From Candidatus Omnitrophota bacterium (lineage in GTDB: Bacteria > Omnitrophota > Gorgyraeia > Gygaellales > Profunditerraquicolaceae), in contig JAQTRM010000009.1 in assembly GCA_028711825.1 (NCBI GenBank), positions 1-17,578 of the forward strand: 17,578 nt of DNA, written 5' to 3'. The notes under the pieces were generated by a model. That model was not told where the DNA came from and searched no databases. It saw nothing but the letters and a program-made list of their open reading frames with translations. The translations under genes were made by a program, and so were the position numbers. Below, in pieces: positions 7,666-14,367 of the stretch; the first letter of the stretch is position 1; each line of letters begins with the position of its first letter.

Positions 7666-8080
7666 ATATCAAAGAATTTCCCAGGGCATCTTTAATTCCC
7701 TGGGTAGCCAGTTTATCCGCCAGGCGGTTTTGCTCCCGGGGGATATGGTTTACGGACACTTTTTCAAATCCTGTCAGCAAATGTGTAGCCCGGCGGTATA
7801 AGCTGATAATCCCCGGATGTTTTACTTTATAGATCTTATTCAGCTGCCTGGCTAGAAGCTGGCTGTCGGTATTTATTTTTAACTCGGCCGCTTTTAGCAG
7901 CAGGGCTTCTTCCAGGGCGTAAATCAAGGCGGTATACTCAGCGACATTATTGGTGGCGATGCCGATATAATCCGAAAGTTCGCGAATTTTTTCTTCACCG
8001 CGGTAAATTACCGCCCCGATTCCGCTGTGCCCCGGGTTGCCCTGAGACGCGCCGTCGATATAAATTTCAAGCTGGTTCAT
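7664..8080 (-). CDS. rnhA: Ribonuclease HI family protein
   Basis: 138-residue RNase H fold protein that should cleave RNA in RNA-DNA hybrids. The catalytic carboxylates are visible: D9 (YIDGASQGNPG), E48 (NNVAEYTAL), D72 (INTDSQLLARQL) and D122 (NRLADKLA). H112 (NHIPREQN) fits the catalytic-loop histidine. The NNVAEYTAL wording resembles the RNase HI / reverse-transcriptase-like subfamily found in Gram-positive bacteria and archaea rather than E. coli RnhA. The ATG overlaps the preceding gene's stop by 4 bases. The TAA stop (7666-7664) supplies the first bases of the rnpB P1 helix, so the protein gene and the RNA gene share sequence. Confidence 0.92.
   Translation of the reverse strand: MNQLEIYIDGASQGNPGHSGIGAVIYRGEEKIRELSDYIGIATNNVAEYTALIYALEEALLLKAAELKINTDSQLLARQLNKIYKVKHPGIISLYRRATHLLTGFEKVSVNHIPREQNRLADKLATQGIKDALGNSLI
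7680..7704 (-). other. Hairpin in the 3' end of rnhA just upstream of rnpB
   Basis: CCCAGGG and CCCTGGG, 7 bp, separated by 11 bases, lying 15 bases before the predicted 5' end of RNase P RNA. It may mark a processing site that releases rnpB from the rnhA message; no promoter consensus for rnpB was found there. It may equally be chance. Confidence 0.4.
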
Positions 8081-8796
8081 TCCCGGATATAAAGAATACG
8101 GTTGCAGACTTCACAGGTAATAATATGGCTGTACATTTTAATCAAGTTGATCACCTGGGGAGGTACCAGCATGTGACACCCTCCGCAGGAATTATGTTCT
8201 ACCGGCACGATTGCCAGTCCCTCGCGGCTGGAAAGTATCCTTTCGTATTCCTGGAAGATTTTTGGGTCGATTTCCGGGATAATCTGTTTTCTTTGCGTTT
8301 CCAGCTGAACCAGCTGATCGTCGATCTCCTTGACTGAAGATTCAACGTCTTTTTTCTGCTGCAGGTAGATTTTTTCTTCCTCTTTTAATTTAATGTTTTC
8401 ACTGTCAATCTGCGCTTTTATCTTATCCGCTTCCTCAAAAGAAACTAGAATTCTCTCTTCGATTACCGAACCGTCGGCCTTGGCATCCGCGATCTGCTGC
8501 TGCATTGTCTGAAACTCTTTATTGGTTTTCAGGGAAAATAACTGGCCGCTTAATTTTTTTATCCCCTCGGCGTTAGCGGCTAATTCCAATTCTTTTTCCT
8601 TGCGCTGCTTTTGAATCTCAAGCGATTGTTTCTCCAGGAGAACCAGATTCTGTTTTTTAAGCTCGAAGGCATCCGAGAGCCGCTTGATCTCCTGGGGTTT
8701 ATCCGCCTTCTTGGCGCTTAAAGAATAAATCTGATAGTCAAACTCCTGTATTTTTATTAAATTGGAGATCTGGTTCTTTAGGTCGCTGACGGTCAA
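8077..8796 (-). CDS. C4-type zinc-ribbon coiled-coil protein (DUF164 / CT398-like)
   Basis: 239 residues from a TTG start. About residues 15-180 are a long charged coiled coil rich in Lys, Glu and Gln, and the C-terminus is a zinc ribbon with C204-X2-C207 and C228-X2-C231 (SCGGCHMLVPPQ...ITCEVCNRILY). This is the layout of the DUF164 family, related to Chlamydia CT398 and Helicobacter HP0958. Proposed roles differ between lineages and no function is assigned here. The only upstream ATG in frame, at 8850-8848, lies inside the tRNA-Val gene, so it is rejected. The TTG at 8796 has an AAGGGGGG ribosome-binding sequence just upstream. The gene begins 20 bases after the tRNA-Val 3' end and overlaps rnhA by 4 bases. 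In many genomes such genes neighbour rnhA-like and Nif3-like genes (recollection, not tested). Confidence 0.88.
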   Translation of the reverse strand: MTVSDLKNQISNLIKIQEFDYQIYSLSAKKADKPQEIKRLSDAFELKKQNLVLLEKQSLEIQKQRKEKELELAANAEGIKKLSGQLFSLKTNKEFQTMQQQIADAKADGSVIEERILVSFEEADKIKAQIDSENIKLKEEEKIYLQQKKDVESSVKEIDDQLVQLETQRKQIIPEIDPKIFQEYERILSSREGLAIVPVEHNSCGGCHMLVPPQVINLIKMYSHIITCEVCNRILYIRE

Positions 8797-8800
8797 ATTT

Positions 8801-8808
8801 CCCCCCTT
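8801..8808 (-). promoter_or_regulatory. Ribosome-binding site deciding a TTG start
   Basis: AAGGGGGG on the minus strand, ending 4 bases before the TTG at 8796. It is the only purine-rich stretch upstream of a possible start codon before the zinc-ribbon protein, and it lies between that start and the tRNA-Val 3' end at 8817. Confidence 0.65.
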
Positions 8809-8816
8809 TAAAAAAT

Positions 8817-8890
8817 TGGGCGATAGAGGACTCGGACCTCTGACTTCCACAATGTGAATGTGGCGCTCTAACCAACTGAGCTAATCGCCC
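8817..8890 (-). tRNA. tRNA-Val, anticodon CAC
   Basis: 74 bases folding as a cloverleaf: acceptor GGGCGAT/ATCGCCC, D stem GCTC/GAGC, anticodon stem CCACA/TGTGG with loop TTCACAT (anticodon CAC, reading GUG), and T stem AGAGG/CCTCT. The discriminator is A and CCA is not encoded. The T-loop reads TCCGAGT, with C where U55 (normally pseudouridine) is expected. Every stem is perfectly paired, which argues against a decayed copy. A run of six T follows directly, then the ribosome-binding site of the zinc-ribbon gene, so the tRNA is probably cut from a longer transcript. Confidence 0.95.
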
Positions 8891-8895
8891 CTATT

Positions 8896-8983
8896 TAGCA
8901 AATAGCAAGTAGCAAATGGCAAATGGTAAAATCATGATTAAAAAAATATTTGCTATTAGCTATTCGCTACGAGCCATACGCAA
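8896..8983 (-). repeat. Inverted array of degenerate 7-base repeats between two tRNA genes
   Basis: Plus-strand positions 8896-8930 hold five head-to-tail heptamers close to TAGCAAA (one has TAGCAAG, then TGGCAAA and TGGTAAA). Positions 8949-8983 hold five more in the opposite orientation, again in exact 7-base register (from the centre outward on the minus strand TAGCAAA, TAGCTAA, TAGCGAA, then TGGCTCG and TTGCGTA). An 18-base AT-rich centre containing ATCATGAT separates the arms. The array fills nearly the whole spacer between the tRNAs and could fold as an imperfect long hairpin. No coding capacity is seen. Confidence 0.85.
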
Positions 8984-8985
8984 AA

Positions 8986-9059
8986 TGGGCCCACAGGGAC
9001 TCGAACCCCGGACCAAGTGATTATGAGTCACCTGCTCTAACCGACTGAGCTATGGGCCC
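8986..9059 (-). tRNA. tRNA with CAU anticodon, probably tRNA-Ile2 (lysidine type)
   Basis: 74-base cloverleaf: acceptor GGGCCCA/TGGGCCC, D stem GCTC/GAGC, anticodon stem GGTGA/TCACT with loop CTCATAA (anticodon CAU), T stem CGGGG/CCCTG and normal T-loop TTCGAGT. The discriminator is A; CCA is not encoded. CAU could belong to elongator tRNA-Met or to the tRNA-Ile whose C34 becomes lysidine. C4-G69 and C5-G68 in the acceptor, and the run ACTCATAATC.CTTGGTC that matches the E. coli Ile2 tRNA as I recall it, favour Ile2. It lacks the unpaired 1-72 position of an initiator tRNA. Confidence 0.93.
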
Positions 9060-9184
9060 CATAAATACAAATAGAATACTATATAATACTATTTTTAACT
9101 ATTTTTGGCAAGCTAAAACTTACTGGGTTATTTTTTTTAAAACGAGGCGGAAACCGGACTTCTGCGGTAGAAAAACAGCGGAAA
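9060..9184 (-). other. Gap between the signalling gene and the tRNA cluster
   Basis: 125 bases with no coding potential. The half next to the tRNA holds the promoter described separately. The half next to the stop of the signalling gene has GTTTCCGC twice as a direct repeat and an A/T run near 9131-9143, but no convincing stem-loop terminator. Confidence 0.6.
9083..9111 (-). promoter_or_regulatory. Sigma-70-type promoter for the tRNA cluster
   Basis: On the minus strand TTGCCA (9111-9106) is followed after exactly 17 bases by TATTAT (9088-9083), a close match to -35 and -10 consensus in a very AT-rich stretch. Predicted transcription start is near 9076, about 17 bases before the first tRNA. 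No other comparable promoter is seen between here and position 7160, so it probably drives both tRNAs, the zinc-ribbon gene, rnhA and rnpB. Confidence 0.7.
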
Positions 9185-12100
9185 CTAACGGTTGATTTTC
9201 TTTTTAACGATCTTAAGAAAGGCGTTTACTACACGCGGGTCAAACTGGGTCCCGGAGGATTTCCGGATCATTTCGATCGCCACATTCCTGGGAAACGCCT
9301 TATGATAGGGACGGTCGCTGATCAAGGCCTGATAAACGTCCGCGATCGCAATTACCCTGGCGCCCAGAGGTATATCTTCGCCTTTTATTCCGCTGGGGTA
9401 TCCTTTGCCGTCCCAGCGTTCATGATGGTAGAATATAAAAGGTATTAAATCGTGCAGGAACTGGATCGGCCTGATGATATCCGCACCGATCTGCGGGTGT
9501 TTTTTTATCTCCTCGAACTCTTTTTTATTCAGTTTTCCTTTTTTAAGCAGGATATTCTCACTCACCCCGATTTTACCGAGGTCATGCAGCATCGCCGCCT
9601 GCTTGATTAATTCTACTTCTTCTTTGGGCAGGTTAAGCTGATTTGCCACCGCGGTGGCAAATTGGACCGTATTTTCCACGTGCTCGCCGGTATAATGATC
9701 CTTCAACTCCAGGGTTTTTGCGAAAGCGAAGATGGATTCGCTTAACCCCTGCTTGGACTGTTTGTTCAGCTTATCGATTTTTTTCTTCAACCCGCTGATC
9801 CCTATCGCTTTAAAAATTTTGCCCGGCTTTTTCTCTGAACGGTTTTTCAGATCCAGAGAAGAAAAAGCGCGGTTCCCGCCGTCTTCCTTTGCCTTATTTA
9901 ACAAGGTGTCCGCAAGGCTGACAAGATCCATGCCGTTTTTGGCCCGGTCTTCGGGAAAAGAAACCACCGAAAGGCTTATTTTTAATTTAACGCTGTGTTT
10001 ACGGTTCCCGAAATTAATGATATTCAGGGAATTCAACAGCCTCTGGGCGAGGCTGAAAGCGGCGTTCCGGTTCAGTCTCGGCGAAATGATAATAAATTCC
10101 TCGCCGCTGTAACGGATAAGTATGTCATAACGTCTTACCATGCGTTTTAGCTGTTTTGCGAGCTGTTTTAAGACAAGATCTCCGAAGGCGATCCCATAAA
10201 CGTCGTTGATCGACTTAAAATAATCCACATCCAGCATGATAACCGCCAGGTTTTGCGCGTACCTTCTGGCCTGGTGGAATTCCATCTCCATTGCCTCCTG
10301 GAGATAACGGTAATTGTAAAGTCCGGTATGAGCGTCGATCAAAGATACGCTTTTTAATTTTTCGTTGATCCTTATCAGCTCGCGGTTTAATTTACTTTTT
10401 TCGCGTTCGGCGTTCTTATAACGGTTGGTTTCCTCAAGGAGGTCGCGGGTACGTTCGTCAACCAGTTTTTCCAGTTCGTTGCGGTATTTCCGGAGCTCTT
10501 CTTCGGATTTTTTCTTTTGCGTCATGTCCACGCTTACCTCAGCCACCAGCCAATGCCCGTCAGGATCCTGGTAAGGTATAGTGGTAATTTGGACCGGGCG
10601 GTTGTTTTCTTTTTTCAGTATTTTTTCCCGCACCACAACCTTCTTGGTCTTTAAGGCTTCCATGACGGAGCAATCCGGGCAACATGTTTTGTACCCGTAA
10701 AAATACTCGAAACACTTTCTATTTGCGTAATCTCCGAATATCCGCACCCGGGCGGGATCCACATAACGCAAGTTAAGGTCTTCATCGATAATGTCGAAAC
10801 CGGTTTTGGTTACTTCCATCATGAATTCAATCTGCCGCTGCAGGGAACGTAATTTTTCCTCCGCCTCTTTACGGCAGGAAACTTCTTCTTCCAGGAGCTT
10901 CGTTCTTTCGTTCACCAGGACTTCGAGTTTTTCGCGGTAAGCATTTAATTCGTTTTCATTTTCCCGGGCCTGAGTAATATCTTCGATACAGCCTATAATG
11001 CGGCAGGGTTTTCCCGCTGCGTCTTTTAAGAACATTGCGCGGTTACGAAGCAGGATACGGATGCCGTCCTTGCGCAAAAAACGGTATTCCATGGTATAAG
11101 GGTTACCGCTTTCAATATTGCGGAGGTAATCTGTTTTTACCCGTTCGCGGTCTTCCGGACAAATCATCCCCTGCCAGAATTTAAGGTCTATGCGCTTGAA
11201 ATCTTCCTTGTCGTAGCCTGTGATTTTTTTAACCTGGCCGCTCCAGGTTATTTCGTTGTTCGAAAGGTCTATATCGTAGACCAGCTGGCCGATTTGTTCA
11301 GCGATCAGCCGATAGCGTTTTTCGGCGAGGACAAGTTTTTCCGTATTTTCTTTTTGGGAGGTAACATCTTGAAATGTCCCCATCAGGCAGGTCCGGCCGC
11401 CGAGCACCATTTTTGTCGTTCTGATATGCGCGTAAAATACGCTCCGGTCTTTTCTGATCACCGCCAGAACCTTTTCCATGACGGTATCTTCACCTTTCTT
11501 CATGCGCTCCAAATCCTGCAGCATATCGGGAATATCTTCTTTATTGTGCACGTCTTGTACCGAAAGCTTCTCCAGTTCTTCTGCGGTATACCCCAGCATC
11601 TTCTGCACAGTTTTATTACTTAAAATAAAATTCCAGTTTTGTATGTCTAGAACCAGGATCCCGACATTGGAATTCTCGAAAATATTTTTAAACTTTTCTT
11701 CACTTTGTTTTAATGTTTCCTGCATCGCTTTTTGTTTGGTGATATCGCGCGCGTATTCGATTACCCCTATCAGCTTACCGGTTTTTTCATCGAACATCGG
11801 GAAACTGTAAAGATCGAAATAACCGATAACCTTGTGTTCTTTGTCTTCCAGCGGGCTTACCGCGTAAGCAGCCTTATGAGTCTTAATAGTCTCTTGTATC
11901 GGGCAGATATTGCAGGGTTTGTTGCGGTTGTGATAAACCTGGTAGCATTTTTTCCCTACCAGAGGCATGCTGTCGGCATGGTTTTTTTCTTTAGCGGGAT
12001 TAACACGCAGGATGTTCAGGTCAGTATCCATAACAGTAAGCCCGTCCTGGATACTGCCGAAGATACTATTTAAAAAGCTGTTAGTATTAAGAAGGCTCTC

Positions 12101-12646
12101 TTCGGCCCGGATGCGCTCCTTGATCTCCTTGCGCAATTCTTCGTTGACGCTGGTGAGTTCCGCGGTCCTTACCTTTACCCTTAAAGCAAGCTCTGCGCGG
12201 ATATCCTCAAGTTTTTCCGTTTCGCTTTTAAAATAAGTAATGTTCCTGGCGATGCCGGTGGTACCGAGGACTTTTCCATGGTCGTCGAAGAACGGGGTCT
12301 TGATAGTTTCAATCCATTGTTCGCCGGTATCACAGAAAAGTATTTTTTCCTGAACGCATTTTCTTTTTTTACTGTTAATGACCTCGCGGTCGTCGGCCTG
12401 GTAATTCAAGGCCATTTCGCGCGGCCAGACTTCCAGGTCGGTTTTACCGATAATCTCTTCCATCTTAAAGCCGCAGGCCCTGGCAAATGGTTCGTTTACC
12501 GCGATAAATCTGCCTTGGGTATCTTTTAACCAGGCGATATCGGGGATATTGTTAAGGATTGCTTTTTGCTGGAATTCTGTTTTACGCAGTTTGGCCAGAG
12601 TGGTTTCAAATGTATTTTCTTTATTTTTATCTTGAGGTCTTTCCAT
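9185..12646 (-). CDS. Multi-PAS diguanylate cyclase / HD-GYP phosphodiesterase
   Basis: 1153 residues, no signal peptide or membrane segment, so cytosolic. Order: PAS1 (about 22-142), coiled coil, PAS2 (about 190-305), PAS3 (about 315-432), PAS4 (about 442-560), coiled coil, PAS5 (about 605-712), coiled coil, GGDEF (about 768-930), HD-GYP (about 965-1150). The cyclase signature is SGEEF (847-851) with the inhibitory RxxD site R838-D841 five residues before it, and metal site D806/D808 region (LDVDYF). The phosphodiesterase half has H1021-D1022 (LHDLGK) and HHERWDGKGYP (1074-1084), all intact. It may both make and degrade cyclic di-GMP under control of the PAS sensors. PAS2 and PAS5 share C-X10-C-X2-C. 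The gene is monocistronic, between the rpoD terminator and the tRNA promoter; an AAGGTG ribosome-binding sequence precedes the ATG. Confidence 0.95.
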   Translation of the reverse strand: MERPQDKNKENTFETTLAKLRKTEFQQKAILNNIPDIAWLKDTQGRFIAVNEPFARACGFKMEEIIGKTDLEVWPREMALNYQADDREVINSKKRKCVQEKILFCDTGEQWIETIKTPFFDDHGKVLGTTGIARNITYFKSETEKLEDIRAELALRVKVRTAELTSVNEELRKEIKERIRAEESLLNTNSFLNSIFGSIQDGLTVMDTDLNILRVNPAKEKNHADSMPLVGKKCYQVYHNRNKPCNICPIQETIKTHKAAYAVSPLEDKEHKVIGYFDLYSFPMFDEKTGKLIGVIEYARDITKQKAMQETLKQSEEKFKNIFENSNVGILVLDIQNWNFILSNKTVQKMLGYTAEELEKLSVQDVHNKEDIPDMLQDLERMKKGEDTVMEKVLAVIRKDRSVFYAHIRTTKMVLGGRTCLMGTFQDVTSQKENTEKLVLAEKRYRLIAEQIGQLVYDIDLSNNEITWSGQVKKITGYDKEDFKRIDLKFWQGMICPEDRERVKTDYLRNIESGNPYTMEYRFLRKDGIRILLRNRAMFLKDAAGKPCRIIGCIEDITQARENENELNAYREKLEVLVNERTKLLEEEVSCRKEAEEKLRSLQRQIEFMMEVTKTGFDIIDEDLNLRYVDPARVRIFGDYANRKCFEYFYGYKTCCPDCSVMEALKTKKVVVREKILKKENNRPVQITTIPYQDPDGHWLVAEVSVDMTQKKKSEEELRKYRNELEKLVDERTRDLLEETNRYKNAEREKSKLNRELIRINEKLKSVSLIDAHTGLYNYRYLQEAMEMEFHQARRYAQNLAVIMLDVDYFKSINDVYGIAFGDLVLKQLAKQLKRMVRRYDILIRYSGEEFIIISPRLNRNAAFSLAQRLLNSLNIINFGNRKHSVKLKISLSVVSFPEDRAKNGMDLVSLADTLLNKAKEDGGNRAFSSLDLKNRSEKKPGKIFKAIGISGLKKKIDKLNKQSKQGLSESIFAFAKTLELKDHYTGEHVENTVQFATAVANQLNLPKEEVELIKQAAMLHDLGKIGVSENILLKKGKLNKKEFEEIKKHPQIGADIIRPIQFLHDLIPFIFYHHERWDGKGYPSGIKGEDIPLGARVIAIADVYQALISDRPYHKAFPRNVAIEMIRKSSGTQFDPRVVNAFLKIVKKKINR
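9641..9662. repeat. Perfect 22-bp palindrome inside the HD-GYP coding region
   Basis: Half-site ATTTGCCACCG followed immediately by its exact complement. It encodes part of FATAVANQL in the HD-GYP domain. The outer TTTGCCA/TGGCAAA is the same 7-mer as one unit of the array between the tRNAs. It could be a binding site or simply chance under codon constraint. Confidence 0.55.
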
Positions 12647-12807
12647 ATTTTTACACCTTCGCCGCTTTAAAACTCTCAGGCTTCAACCTTAAGGGTTGTC
12701 CAGGGATCAATTGCATGCTTATCGACAAAAACAGCTTCTTTTGTCCAAAGAAGCTGTTTTTGGTTTTTTAATCCCGGTTTAAGGCCATTTATCTCCCTAT
12801 CCGTAGT
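12647..12807 (-). other. Intergenic region between rpoD and the signalling gene
   Basis: 161 bases holding the terminator listed separately. Between it and the ATG at 12646 there must be a promoter, but no good -35/-10 pair is seen; the best, TTGATC-17-GTTGAA, is weak. A 5-bp inverted repeat CAACC/GGTTG lies near 12683-12697. Confidence 0.5.
12726..12762 (-). terminator. Rho-independent terminator after rpoD (probably bidirectional)
   Basis: Perfect 16-bp stem (12726-12741 with 12747-12762) around a 5-base loop. The core is ACAGCTTCTTT on the plus strand, flanked by A5 on one side and T5 on the other, so both orientations end in U-rich RNA. It lies 45 bases past the rpoD stop and 80 bases before the start of the signalling gene, separating the two units. 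Confidence 0.85.
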
Positions 12808-14367
12808 TTAATAATCCCTTTGATGCGCTAAGGTCATATCCATAAAAGTCCGCAGGCGCCGGGAACGAGAAGGATGACGGAGTTTCTTTAAGGCTTTAGC
12901 CTCAATCTGCCTGACCCTTTCCCGGGTTACTTTAAAGATGTTCCCCACTTCTTCAAGGGTGCGCGCGGAACCGTCCTGGATACCGAAACGCAAAACCAGG
13001 ATCTTTTTTTCCCTGTCGGTTAAAGTGCTTAGCGCGGAATTCATTTCGTCTTTAAGCATCGAACGCACTGTCTCGTTTGCCGGAGAAACCGCTTTTTTAT
13101 CCTGGATAAAATCCCCGAAATGCGTATCTCCTTCATCCCCGATCGGCATCTGCAGCGAAATAGGCTCCTGAGCGATCTTTAAGATCGATTTAATCTTTCC
13201 CTGAGGGAAACGCATTTTGTGCGCGATCTCCTCAGGTGTGGGCTCGCGCCCGTTTTTCTGCACAAAAACTCTCGAAAAACGAATAATCTTATTAATTGTC
13301 TCAGTCATGTGCACCGGGATCCGGATGGTCCGCGCCTGGTCGGCAATGGAACGGGTGATTGCCTGACGGATCCACCAGGTGGCATATGTGGAGAACTTAT
13401 ACCCGCGCTTATATTCGAATTTTTCCACCGCGCGCATTAAACCGATGTTGCCTTCCTGGATGAGATCCAGAAATGACAAACCGCGGTTGGTGTATTTCTT
13501 GGCGATACTTACTACCAGCCGGAGATTTGCTTCAACCAGCTTTTTTTTCATGCGGTTGAACTTAAGGTGGGCGGACCTGATGAGTTTCATTTGTTCCTTG
13601 ATCTTGCTGTAAGGCTGCGCCAATTCTTTTACAAGCTGACGGCTCCGGAGATTAGACCTTTTGCTGATGCGCCTGGCATGCTCAAACTCCCGTATTAACA
13701 ACCCAAGTTTACGCACCGCTTCCTCGATTACCGAAGTGGTAAAATTAAGCTGCAGGATGAGGTCAATCGCGTTATTATCGCTGCGGGTATGTTTTATTTT
13801 GTTCAGTATCCTTTTGAACCTGCCGAGCACCCCGCTTTTTTTGATACGGATATCCTCTTTTACCACCTCTTCCATATTTACTTTTTCATCCAGGATGTTG
13901 GCGGCCACCGTAAGGACGCCGTTTTTAACGAATTTTGCCGCCAGGCTCGCGCGCTTGAATTTTTCTTCCGCCTCCTCGATCTTTTTGGCAAGCTCGATTT
14001 CGTTCTCGCGGCTTAAAAGAGAGATTGAACCCATCTGTTTTAGATACATCTTTACCGGGTCATCCAGAGGCATAAAACGTTCTTCGCTTTTTGCCTGTTC
14101 TCCGAGCAATTCTTCTTTTTGGGCGGAAAAATTATGTTTTTCCTGCGAAAGAGGCCGGTTCGCCGCCATGCCCGCCTCAGGTTCACCTTCCACTACCTGG
14201 ATATCCTCATTTCCCAGGATTTCAAAAAGCTGGTCGATTGCCACTGAGCTGGAAAGGTCCTCGGGCAGAAGATCATTAACCTCGTCATAGGTAAGGAACC
14301 CTTTTTGCTTACCCAGCGCGATCAGTTTTTCCATGTCTTTAGTTGGTTGCTGCCGGTTTTTCTTCAT
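12808..14367 (-). CDS. rpoD: RNA polymerase primary sigma factor (sigma-70/RpoD)
   Basis: 519 residues with all regions of a primary sigma: region 1.1 (about 8-60, LIALGKQKGFLTYDEVNDLLP), 1.2 (about 100-135, DPVKMYLKQMGSISLLSRENEIELAKKIE), a non-conserved insert of about 120 residues, region 2 (about 276-350, with NLRLVVSIAKKY, LDLIQEGNIGLMRAVEKF and the -10 binding YKFSTYATWWIRQAI), region 3 (about 355-430) and region 4 (about 440-505, with TLEEVGNIFKVTRERVRQIEAKAL for -35 recognition). A tail of about 12 residues (MDMTLAHQRDY at the end) extends past region 4.2. Region 1.1 marks it as the housekeeping sigma, not an alternative one. It overlaps dnaG by 4 bases and ends at a strong terminator. 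Confidence 0.97.
   Translation of the reverse strand: MKKNRQQPTKDMEKLIALGKQKGFLTYDEVNDLLPEDLSSSVAIDQLFEILGNEDIQVVEGEPEAGMAANRPLSQEKHNFSAQKEELLGEQAKSEERFMPLDDPVKMYLKQMGSISLLSRENEIELAKKIEEAEEKFKRASLAAKFVKNGVLTVAANILDEKVNMEEVVKEDIRIKKSGVLGRFKRILNKIKHTRSDNNAIDLILQLNFTTSVIEEAVRKLGLLIREFEHARRISKRSNLRSRQLVKELAQPYSKIKEQMKLIRSAHLKFNRMKKKLVEANLRLVVSIAKKYTNRGLSFLDLIQEGNIGLMRAVEKFEYKRGYKFSTYATWWIRQAITRSIADQARTIRIPVHMTETINKIIRFSRVFVQKNGREPTPEEIAHKMRFPQGKIKSILKIAQEPISLQMPIGDEGDTHFGDFIQDKKAVSPANETVRSMLKDEMNSALSTLTDREKKILVLRFGIQDGSARTLEEVGNIFKVTRERVRQIEAKALKKLRHPSRSRRLRTFMDMTLAHQRDY

Noticed and set aside
7453..7832. Three short plus-strand open frames
   Set aside because: They lie antisense to rnpB and rnhA and have no recognisable domain.
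8797..8850. ATG-initiated extension of the zinc-ribbon gene (18 extra residues)
   Set aside because: It would translate through the 3' half of tRNA-Val; the TTG at 8796 with an adjacent ribosome-binding site fits the family N-terminus better.
8896..8983. CRISPR-like array
   Set aside because: Units are 7 bases, contiguous, and inverted in two arms with no spacers and no cas genes.
12647..12725. Promoter or riboswitch ahead of the signalling gene
   Set aside because: Only a weak -35/-10 pair and a 5-bp inverted repeat are present; no known riboswitch core is seen.
13661..14290. 209-codon open frame on the plus strand
   Set aside because: It is antisense to rpoD, is rich in Ser/Phe/Leu as expected from a shadow of a charged helical protein, and has no plausible ribosome-binding site.
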